From Rhodobacterales bacterium HTCC2255 (GTDB taxonomy: Bacteria; Pseudomonadota; Alphaproteobacteria; Rhodobacterales; Rhodobacteraceae): a DNA stretch of 64,000 nucleotides. Positions within the stretch are counted from its first letter, which is position 1. Each line of letters begins with the position of its first letter. The stretch covers positions 1,976,589-2,040,588 of the forward strand of contig DS022282.1 of NCBI GenBank assembly GCA_000153745.1. The letters run 5' to 3'. Positions 57,661 through 64,000 of the stretch are shown here, one piece after another. The position numbers and the translations under genes were made by a program. The notes below the pieces were generated by a model. That model saw only the letters and a program-made list of their open reading frames with translations. It was not told the origin of the DNA and made no database searches.

Positions 57661-58397
57661 TGTCTATACGCCGACTTCATACAACTCAGCCAGATAGCTT
57701 TACTTTTTCAGACGAAAACCTGAAGTGGGCTCAAAATCAAATGAAAAAATACCCTTCTGGTCGTCAAGCATCTGCGGTCATACCAATTTTATGGCGTGCT
57801 CAGGAGCAAGAAGGTTGGTTGTCAAAGCCTGCAATTGAAGCTGTTGGTGAGTTGCTTGAAATGCCATTTATTAGAGTTTTGGAAGTTGCCTCATTTTATT
57901 TTATGTTTCAATTAGCCCCAGTTGGTTCGGTCGCTCACATACAAGTGTGTGGTACTTTATCTTGCATGATTTGTGGTGCGGAGGATTTAATTGGAATCTG
58001 TAAAGAAATAATATCTGAAAAACCCCACGAGTTGTCAGAAGATGGAAAATTAAGCTGGGAAGAAGTAGAATGTTTAGGAGCTTGTGCGAACGCTCCTATG
58101 GCACAAATTGGTAAAGATTTTTATGAAGATTTAACTGAAGCAAGTTTTAGAAATATCTTAAATCAATTATTAAAAGGTGAGGTGCCTACTCCAGGCCCGC
58201 AAAATGGACGTTATGCTTCAGAACCACTCTCAGGTTTAACAACTTTGAGTGACTTTAATTCAGGTAAATATGAAACAAACTCATCAGTTTCACGGGCTCT
58301 TGAATATGGAGATACTATTAAACGGATTCAAGGTAATGAAGTGCCTATACTATTGGCTAAAAAAAGGTCAACTAAATCAAGTTCTACACAATCGTAG
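57660..58397 (+). CDS. nuoE: NADH-quinone oxidoreductase subunit E
   Basis: The 24-kDa thioredoxin-fold subunit with the [2Fe-2S] cluster N1a. The ligands are in [11 protein letters not shown] (C-x4-C) and [14 protein letters not shown]. The core ends near residue 170; the remaining ~75 residues are a polar tail ([17 protein letters not shown] onward, ending [12 protein letters not shown]). Many Rhodobacterales have a much longer Ala/Lys-rich extension on NuoE; here the Ala/Lys-rich material is a separate gene immediately after. Confidence 0.96.
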   Translation: MSIRRLHTTQPDSFTFSDENLKWAQNQMKKYPSGRQASAVIPILWRAQEQEGWLSKPAIEAVGELLEMPFIRVLEVASFYFMFQLAPVGSVAHIQVCGTLSCMICGAEDLIGICKEIISEKPHELSEDGKLSWEEVECLGACANAPMAQIGKDFYEDLTEASFRNILNQLLKGEVPTPGPQNGRYASEPLSGLTTLSDFNSGKYETNSSVSRALEYGDTIKRIQGNEVPILLAKKRSTKSSSTQS

Positions 58398-58421
58398 GCT
58401 CAAAAATAGGAAAGTATTGAA

Positions 58422-59306
58422 ATGACAAAAAAAGAAAATAATAACCAAACAAACCCGAGTTCACCAATTTGGTGGTTGGTATCCGCTATAGCAAGTGTTT
58501 TTATTGGTTCAAAACTAGTTTCCGGAATGGAAACGGCTCCTGCTGTTTTGATTTCACTTAGTATTTTCTTAGTATTGGGATGGGCATTACAAAAAATATT
58601 CGGTGCAAATGCACCAGTTGTAAATGAAACTAAAGTTGTAGCTAAAGCAGCAGCAGCTAAGAAGCCAGCGGCTAAAGCAGCAGCAGCTAAGAAGCCAGCG
58701 GCTAAAGCAGCAGCAGCTAAGAAGCCAGCGGCTAAAACAGCAGCAGCTAAGAAGCCAGCGGCTAAAGCAGCAGCAGCTAAGAAGCCAGCGGCTAAAGCAG
58801 CAGCAGCTAAGAAGCCAGCGGCTAAAACAGCAGCAGCTAAGAAGCCAGCGGCTAAAGCAGCAGCAGCTAAGAAGCCAGCGGCTAAAGCAGCAGCAGCTAA
58901 GAAGCCAGCGGCTAAAACAGCAGCAGCTAAGAAGCCAGCGGCTAAAGCAGCAGCAGCCAAGAAGCCAGCGGCTAAAACAGCAGCAGCTAAGAAGCCAGCG
59001 GCTAAAGCAGCAGCAGCTAAGAAGCCAGCGGCTAAAGCAGCAGCAGCTAAGAAGCCAGCGGCTAAAGCAGCAGCAGCTAAGAAGCCAGCGGCTAAAGCAG
59101 CAGCAGCCAAGAAGCCAGCGGCTAAAACAGCAGCAGCTAAGAAGCCAGCGGCAAAAGCAGCAGCAACCAAGAAGCCAGCGGCTAAAACAGCAGCAGCTAA
59201 GAAGCCAGCGGCAAAAGCAGCAGCAGCTAAGAAGCCAGCGGCAAAAGCAGCAGCAGCCAAGAAGCCAGCGGCTAAAAAACAAAAAAAATCAACTGCTAAA
59301 AAATAG
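58422..59306 (+). CDS. Membrane-anchored Ala/Lys/Pro-repeat (histone H1-like) protein in the nuo operon
   Basis: A 294-residue protein between nuoE and the DUF5337-like gene. The N-terminus has two predicted membrane helices (about 16-34, IWWLVSAIASVFIGS, and 40-60, APAVLISLSIFLVLGWALQ), then a short linker and 21 tandem 10-residue units AKAAAAKKPA from residue 74 to 283, with a basic tail AKKQKKSTAKK. With two helices and strong positive charge, both ends should face the cytoplasm. Such Ala/Lys/Pro tails occur in bacterial histone H1-like proteins that bind nucleic acid. I do not know an assigned function; tethering nucleic acid, or a spacer role for complex I, is speculation. The gene follows nuoE by 24 bases. 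Confidence 0.85.
   Translation: MTKKENNNQTNPSSPIWWLVSAIASVFIGSKLVSGMETAPAVLISLSIFLVLGWALQKIFGANAPVVNETKVVAKAAAAKKPAAKAAAAKKPAAKAAAAKKPAAKTAAAKKPAAKAAAAKKPAAKAAAAKKPAAKTAAAKKPAAKAAAAKKPAAKAAAAKKPAAKTAAAKKPAAKAAAAKKPAAKTAAAKKPAAKAAAAKKPAAKAAAAKKPAAKAAAAKKPAAKAAAAKKPAAKTAAAKKPAAKAAATKKPAAKTAAAKKPAAKAAAAKKPAAKAAAAKKPAAKKQKKSTAKK
58641..59270 (+). repeat. 21-unit, 30-bp coding tandem repeat
   Basis: Twenty-one units of exactly 30 bases, starting GCTAAAGCAGCAGCAGCTAA, with only a few substitutions. One variable position gives Ala (GCA) or Thr (ACA); in unit order the pattern is AAATAATAATATAAAATATAA. The first ten units show a three-unit (90-bp) higher period, which points to recent block duplication. 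Late units (18, 20, 21) have GCA in the first codon and some have GCC or ACC in the sixth. The length is a multiple of three, so copy-number change keeps the frame. Confidence 0.97.
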
Positions 59307-59329
59307 TAACATAGTATTAAAAAAAATAA

Positions 59330-59350
59330 GATTGGGCTGAAAGGCCCGAT
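59330..59350 (+). other. Hairpin before the DUF5337-like gene
   Basis: A seven-base-pair stem with one G-U pair (59330-59336 with 59344-59350) and a seven-base loop lies 23 bases past the repeat gene's stop and just ahead of the GGAG of the next gene. No T tract follows, so partial attenuation or mRNA processing within the operon is possible, not termination. Confidence 0.35.
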
Positions 59351-59368
59351 TAGAATTGGAGACCATAT

Positions 59369-59578
59369 TTGAAGCTCGTTGACACAAAAAGTCGAAGCCA
59401 AACGCGATTAGCCTCTGTAGTTATTCTAATTACGATGGTTTTATGGATGGCTTTACAATGGGCTGGTGGTCTTATTGGATTAGAGGCACGCTATGTGTTT
59501 CTTTTGGATTTTTTTGCATTAGCGGCATTTGCCTGGTCTCTGATGGTATTAATAAGAGTTTGGCTCAGGCGCCAATGA
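59369..59578 (+). CDS. DUF5337-like small membrane protein
   Basis: A 69-residue protein with two hydrophobic helices (about 15-33, VVILITMVLWMALQWAGG, and 40-60, YVFLLDFFALAAFAWSLMVL) and basic ends (KSRSQTRLA; IRVWLRRQ). Small two-helix proteins at this place, between nuoE and nuoF, are what I know as DUF5337 in Rhodobacterales; their role in complex I is unknown. The start is TTG with GGAG seven bases upstream, and nuoF follows after 19 bases. Confidence 0.78.
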   Translation: MKLVDTKSRSQTRLASVVILITMVLWMALQWAGGLIGLEARYVFLLDFFALAAFAWSLMVLIRVWLRRQ

Positions 59579-59597
59579 CTAAGAAAGTTATAAACTG

Positions 59598-60893
59598 ATG
59601 TTAAAAGACGAAGATCGCATCTTTACTAATCTTTACGGCATGCATGACCGATCATTGAGAGGTGCCCAATCTCGTGGGCATTGGTCTGAAACGGCTAAAA
59701 TTATTAAAAATGGGCATGACTGGATTATTGATGAAATGAAAAACTCTGGTTTGCGTGGACGCGGCGGAGCAGGTTTTCCAACAGGTTTGAAATGGTCTTT
59801 TATGCCTAAAGAGTCTGATGGCCGCCCAGCGTATCTAGTAATTAACGCCGATGAGTCCGAGCCTGGAACATGTAAAGATCGTGAAATAATGAGAAATGAT
59901 CCACATGCTCTGATTGAAGGTGCGTTAATTGCATCATTTGCGATGAGCTCAAACGCTTGCTATATTTATATCCGTGGTGAATTTATTCGAGAACGTGAAG
60001 CACTTCAACTGGCAATAGATGAGTGTTATGATGCAGGCTTGCTAGGGAAAAATGCTGCTAAATCAGGCTGGGATTTTGATATTTATCTGCATCATGGAGC
60101 TGGTGCTTATATCTGTGGTGAAGAGACAGCTTTACTTGAAAGCCTTGAAGGTAAAAAAGGTATGCCTCGAATGAAACCTCCATTTCCTGCTGGAGCTGGT
60201 TTGTACGGCTGCCCGACTACTGTTAATAATGTTGAGTCAATTGCTGTTGTTCCAACAATTTTACGCCGAGGAGGAGACTGGTTTAAATCCTTTGGCCGTG
60301 AAAACAATTATGGGACAAAGTTATTTGCCATATCCGGTCATGTTAACAATCCCTGTGTTGTAGAAGAGGCCATGTCTATCCCCCTTCAGGAGCTTTTAGA
60401 TCGGCATTGTGGCGGTGTTCGTGGTGGATGGAAAAATCTAAAAGCGGTTATACCAGGCGGGTCTTCAGTGCCGTTGTTGCCAGCAGATATTTGCAGTGAT
60501 GCCATAATGGATTTTGATTGGTTGAGGGAGCAAAGGTCTGGATTAGGAACAGCAGCAGTTATTGTTATGGATCAAAATACTGATATCATAAAAGCAATAT
60601 GGAGATTATCAAAATTTTATAAACATGAAAGCTGTGGTCAGTGTACTCCATGCAGAGAAGGTACAGGCTGGATGATGCGTGTAATGGATAGATTGGTTAA
60701 AGGTGATGCTGAACCAGATGAAATTGATATGTTGTTAGATGTCACCAAGCAAGTTGAAGGTCATACAATATGTGCTTTAGGTGATGCTGCTGCATGGCCT
60801 ATTCAAGGATTAATACGCCACTTTAGGGATGAAATTGAAGACCGTATTAAACATAAACGTAATGGCCGAGTTTCACAATTTGCTGCAGAATAA
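59598..60893 (+). CDS. nuoF: NADH-quinone oxidoreductase subunit F
   Basis: NADH- and FMN-binding 51-kDa subunit (431 residues). [20 protein letters not shown] near 52-71 is the NADH site, [19 protein letters not shown] near 172 the FMN region, and the N3 cluster ligands are [11 protein letters not shown] near 350 and the cysteine of [11 protein letters not shown] near 395. AAGAAAG precedes the ATG. The DUF5333 gene follows by 13 bases. Confidence 0.98.
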   Translation: MLKDEDRIFTNLYGMHDRSLRGAQSRGHWSETAKIIKNGHDWIIDEMKNSGLRGRGGAGFPTGLKWSFMPKESDGRPAYLVINADESEPGTCKDREIMRNDPHALIEGALIASFAMSSNACYIYIRGEFIREREALQLAIDECYDAGLLGKNAAKSGWDFDIYLHHGAGAYICGEETALLESLEGKKGMPRMKPPFPAGAGLYGCPTTVNNVESIAVVPTILRRGGDWFKSFGRENNYGTKLFAISGHVNNPCVVEEAMSIPLQELLDRHCGGVRGGWKNLKAVIPGGSSVPLLPADICSDAIMDFDWLREQRSGLGTAAVIVMDQNTDIIKAIWRLSKFYKHESCGQCTPCREGTGWMMRVMDRLVKGDAEPDEIDMLLDVTKQVEGHTICALGDAAAWPIQGLIRHFRDEIEDRIKHKRNGRVSQFAAE

Positions 60894-60906
60894 AAAGGAT
60901 TTATGA

Positions 60907-61311
60907 ATGCGTTTGGCGACATTTACATTATTTGGATTTATAATGATATATCCTGTGAGTGCTTTTTCACAATCAGCTCTATGGGATGTCGCCACAATAA
61001 ATAGGGGTTTATTTAATATTGGAATTGCTCATGGTATTAGGAAAAACTGTTCCTTTATAAAAGCAAATACTTTGGTCGGAATAAGTTATGTTTGGAGTCT
61101 CATGGGCCATGCAACAGACGCTGGCTTCACAATGAAAGAAACACGTGAATTTATAGATAATGATGCTGAAAAAGAAATATTAAGATCAAGAGTAAATAAA
61201 TATTTTCTTTCATTAGGAATAAACCCAAGAAAAAGTAATTCTCTTTGTGAGCTTGGCAAAGAGGAAATTGTTAACAAAAGCCAAATTGGCAAACTACTAA
61301 GGATGAATTAG
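60907..61311 (+). CDS. DUF5333-like periplasmic protein
   Basis: A 134-residue protein with a signal peptide (residues 1-22, cleavage near AFS-QS). The mature part holds two cysteines (NCSFIK near 48 and [10 protein letters not shown] near 117), able to form a disulfide, with a helical middle. DUF5333 proteins occupy exactly this place between nuoF and nuoG in Rhodobacterales, and their function is unknown. The start ATG has AAAGGA upstream; nuoG begins four bases after the stop. A periplasmic protein in the operon may help assembly or stability of the membrane arm, which is a guess. Confidence 0.8.
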   Translation: MRLATFTLFGFIMIYPVSAFSQSALWDVATINRGLFNIGIAHGIRKNCSFIKANTLVGISYVWSLMGHATDAGFTMKETREFIDNDAEKEILRSRVNKYFLSLGINPRKSNSLCELGKEEIVNKSQIGKLLRMN

Positions 61312-61315
61312 GCAC

Positions 61316-63340
61316 ATGTCTGATCTAAGAAAAATCATTATTGATGGGCAAGAAGTTGAAGTTGATGGGGCTATGACACTCCTTCAAGCTTGTGAAGTTG
61401 CAGATGTTGAAATTCCAAGATTTTGTTATCATGAGCGACTAACAATTGCTGGTAATTGTAGAATGTGTTTGGTCGAAGTCGTTGGTGGTCCTCCTAAACC
61501 TGCAGCATCATGTGCAATGCAAGTACGCGATGTTCGAGGTGGGCGTAATGGTGAACTGCCAGAAATCAAAACAACCTCACCAATGGTAAAAAAGGCCCGT
61601 GAAGGTGTCATGGAGTTTTTATTAATTAATCATCCATTAGACTGCCCAATCTGTGACCAGGGTGGTGAATGTGACCTCCAGGATCAAGCAATGGCATATG
61701 GCGTAGATTTTTCACGCTTTAGGGAGCCTAAGCGTGCGGTAGATAACCTTGATTTGGGCCCTCTAGTAGAAACTACAATGACGCGATGCATTTCATGTAC
61801 AAGATGTGTGCGTTTCACTACAGAAGTTGCTGGTATCACCCAGATGGGTCAAACAGGTCGTGGTGAAGATTCTGAAATTACATCATATCTTAACGAAACT
61901 TTAGATAGTGAATTGCAAGGAAATATAATTGACTTGTGTCCAGTTGGCGCATTAACTTCAAAGCCTTACGCATTTACTGCTCGTCCTTGGGAGCTAATGA
62001 AAACGGAAACCATTGATGTAATGGATGCCTTGGGATCAAATATTCGTGTTGATACAAAAGGCCGCGAGGTTATGCGAATTCTTCCAAGAAATCACGATGA
62101 TGTAAACGAAGAATGGATTTCAGATAAAACTAGATTTGTTTGGGATGGTTTACGCCGTCAGCGACTTGATCAGCCGTATGTTCGTAAGGGTGGGAAATTA
62201 AAACCTGCGACCTGGGACGAAGCTTTTTCCACAATTAATAAAGCATTGGACGGTAAAAAAATTGCAGCAATTGCAGGCGATTTAGTATCTGTTGAAGCAA
62301 TGTATGCGCTTAAGAAAATGGTCAAAGATCTGGGTGGTATTACGGAGTGTCGAGTGGATGACGCTAAGCTGCCAATTGACAATAGGGCAGCATATGTGGG
62401 GACTGCAAAAATAACTGATATCGATGATGCAGAAACAATTTATCTAATTGGAACTAATCCTAGAAGCGAAGCACCTGTTTTAAATGCAAGAATTAGAAAA
62501 GCATATATGAATGGTGCTAACATAAAATTAATTGGTGAACCAATCGATTTAACATATTCTTACGATCACATCGGTAATGATCGAAAATCATTGGATTTAT
62601 TGTTAGCTGATGAGATTTCAAATAGTTTGCCAGAAAAAAAATCTATTATTGTACTTGGCCAAGGTGCATTATGTGAAGCTGATGGTGAAGCAGTTTTAGC
62701 ATCTGTGCAAAATCTAGCAAAGAAAACAAATTCAAAATTACTGATTTTACATACTTCTGCTGCACGCGTTGGAGGCATGGATATTGGATTTAATACAAAA
62801 GGTGGAATTAATGCTGCATTAAAAGGTGCTGATGTTGTTTTTAACCTAGGGGCAGATGAAATACAGCTTCCTAATGAGAATGTGTTCGTTGTATATCAAG
62901 GTTCACATGGGGATCGTGGCGCGCACGGAGCGAATGTCATTTTACCTTCTGCTGCATATACTGAAGAAAGTGGTATTTTTGTAAATACAGAAGGTCGGGT
63001 TCAAATGGCTGAAAGAGCTAGTTTTCCTCCTGGTCAGGCAAAAGAAAATTGGGCAATATTGCGAGCATTATCATCAGTTTTAGGCGTTAAATTACCTTTT
63101 GATAACCTAAATTCTTTGAGAACTGAATTGTTTAAGGAATTTCCTGAAATAAATAACTTTGATCAAGTTACAGAAAATTCAGGAAAAGCTCTTAAAGTAA
63201 CTAAGTTGGGTGACGCCACATTTAAATATGCTATTTCCGATCATTATTTGACTAATCCGATAGCGAGGGCCTCAGAAGTTATGGCTGAATTATCAAAAAA
63301 CACAAAAGAACGCGCCGCTTTGGCCGTTGCCGCTGAATAG
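61316..63340 (+). CDS. nuoG: NADH-quinone oxidoreductase subunit G
   Basis: Largest peripheral subunit (674 residues). Cluster ligands run in the classical order: [2Fe-2S] N1b in [17 protein letters not shown] (29-45), the His/Cys site [17 protein letters not shown] near 106-120, N4/N5 in [11 protein letters not shown] near 157 and [11 protein letters not shown] near 208. The C-terminal half is a molybdopterin-oxidoreductase-like domain without a cofactor. The length is typical of the alphaproteobacterial form, which lacks the extra N7 site of E. coli. Confidence 0.97.
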   Translation: MSDLRKIIIDGQEVEVDGAMTLLQACEVADVEIPRFCYHERLTIAGNCRMCLVEVVGGPPKPAASCAMQVRDVRGGRNGELPEIKTTSPMVKKAREGVMEFLLINHPLDCPICDQGGECDLQDQAMAYGVDFSRFREPKRAVDNLDLGPLVETTMTRCISCTRCVRFTTEVAGITQMGQTGRGEDSEITSYLNETLDSELQGNIIDLCPVGALTSKPYAFTARPWELMKTETIDVMDALGSNIRVDTKGREVMRILPRNHDDVNEEWISDKTRFVWDGLRRQRLDQPYVRKGGKLKPATWDEAFSTINKALDGKKIAAIAGDLVSVEAMYALKKMVKDLGGITECRVDDAKLPIDNRAAYVGTAKITDIDDAETIYLIGTNPRSEAPVLNARIRKAYMNGANIKLIGEPIDLTYSYDHIGNDRKSLDLLLADEISNSLPEKKSIIVLGQGALCEADGEAVLASVQNLAKKTNSKLLILHTSAARVGGMDIGFNTKGGINAALKGADVVFNLGADEIQLPNENVFVVYQGSHGDRGAHGANVILPSAAYTEESGIFVNTEGRVQMAERASFPPGQAKENWAILRALSSVLGVKLPFDNLNSLRTELFKEFPEINNFDQVTENSGKALKVTKLGDATFKYAISDHYLTNPIARASEVMAELSKNTKERAALAVAAE

Positions 63341-63352
63341 AGGGTTTAAAAA

Positions 63353-64000
63353 TGGATTTTTTCCAAACTAATTTGGGTATATTCTTAACTGTTTTAGGGC
63401 AAACTTTACTGGTTCTTGGGTTTGTAATGATTAGCCTATTACTATTGGTATACGGTGATAGAAAAATTTGGGGAGCAGTGCAAATGCGACGTGGCCCTAA
63501 TGTGGTTGGTCCATGGGGTATATTGCAAACCATAGCAGATGCATTGAAATATGTTGTGAAAGAAGTTGTCGTTCCTGCTGGTGCAGATAAGACAGTCTTC
63601 TTTTTAGCACCATTAGTCTCATTCATACTTGCTGCTATAGCATGGGCGGTAATACCATTTAATGGCAGATGGATCCTCGCTGACCTTAATGTTGCTGTAT
63701 TGTATGTATTTGCGGTGTCTTCATTAGAGGTTTACGGAGTTATAATGGGAGGTTGGGCCTCTAACTCCAAATATCCGTTCCTTGGGTCATTGCGCTCAGC
63801 AGCCCAAATGATTTCATATGAAGTTTCAATTGGCTTCATAATCATAGGTATCATTATTTCAACGGGCTCATTAAGTTTTATAAATATTGTTGAGGCTCAA
63901 TCTGGATCTTATGGATTGCTGAACTGGTATTGGTTACCACATTTACCGATGGTTTTTTTGTTTTTCATATCGGCTCTAGCTGAAACTAATAGACCACCTT
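63353..64000 (+). CDS. nuoH: NADH-quinone oxidoreductase subunit H (3' end missing)
   Basis: Translating from ATG 63353 gives [16 protein letters not shown] and then an open frame of 216 codons to the window edge. Conserved landmarks are [21 protein letters not shown] near 36-56, [14 protein letters not shown] and [20 protein letters not shown] near 142-161, which bind quinone with NuoB and NuoD, and the final [10 protein letters not shown]. It is the membrane subunit next to the quinone site. GAGGG precedes the ATG. The rest of the operon (I-N) presumably lies downstream. Confidence 0.95.

Noticed and set aside
58641..59270. CRISPR-like regular repeat
   Set aside because: Units are directly abutting with no spacers, are coding in frame, and no cas genes are present.
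58400..59401. Long antisense frames (333 and 231 residues) across the repeat region
   Set aside because: They are open only because a 30-base repeat keeps all frames free of stops once one unit is free; the plus strand has two plausible membrane helices, a start with context in the operon and a basic tail.

Overview
The window looks like a stretch of chromosome from an AT-rich, probably marine, member of the Rhodobacterales (Alphaproteobacteria). The evidence is gene content and order. The complex I operon runs nuoA-B-C-D-E, then small extra genes including DUF5337- and DUF5333-like ones, then nuoF, nuoG and nuoH, which is the Rhodobacteraceae layout. Other pointers are a DksA lacking most zinc cysteines, a PIN protein of the RSP_2648 type coupled to an RlmI-like methyltransferase, a double-length Dcd, the dnaJ-like/bolA/cobS/cobT block, and a heterotetrameric sarcosine oxidase operon. 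Low GC and short spacers suggest a streamlined pelagic lineage such as the HTCC2255-like roseobacters; that placement is inference. I see no insertion sequence, prophage, CRISPR array, integrase or rRNA operon. No gene-free stretch exceeds 300 bases.

Layout: 1-5.5 kb holds the end of bamD, recN, a D-lactate/glycolate-type FAD oxidase and a channel-like ClC protein. 5.5-11.7 kb holds a minus-strand block of dnaJ-like, cobS, cobT and pepP, with bolA divergent and a DUF4177 gene. 11.7-16 kb holds gatB and pepN. 16.2-18.8 kb holds malate synthase G and a GlcG/HbpS protein, closed by a strong terminator. 18.9-23.5 kb holds a class I glutamine amidotransferase-type hydrolase, dusA, a TauE/SafE permease and the overlapping set ccmI-ruvX-DUF1289. 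23.7-29.4 kb is soxB-(IalB-like)-soxD-soxA-soxG, for sarcosine demethylation.

29.5-42 kb is housekeeping: a 48-residue gene, an rRNA methyltransferase with PIN partner, M48 protease, dksA, FAD monooxygenase, xthA, an A-type Fe-S carrier, dgt, argS, SPOR protein, nagZ, scpA and scpB. 41.5-46.7 kb is a minus-strand run DUF177-rpmF-plsX-fabH-ihfA-merR-tRNA-Pro-dcd, with bamE divergent. 47-54.8 kb holds msrB, moaA, an AlkD-like HEAT protein, glmU-glmS, gph and a DegT aminotransferase. From 54.9 kb to the end runs the nuo operon behind a good sigma70-type promoter; nuoH is cut by the window edge.

Most of the window is core metabolism. The most unusual element lies inside the nuo operon: a gene for a predicted two-helix membrane anchor carrying 21 near-identical 10-residue Ala/Lys/Pro repeats (histone H1-like), between nuoE and nuoF. 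Other points are an IalB-like periplasmic gene embedded in the sarcosine oxidase operon, a ClC protein with the channel-type valine at the proton-glutamate position, tandem GTATAC operator-like sites upstream of glcB, and a tRNA-Pro lying a few bases upstream of dcd. Several starts were moved from the longest possible reading frame to an internal codon with a good Shine-Dalgarno; these are stated in the entries.
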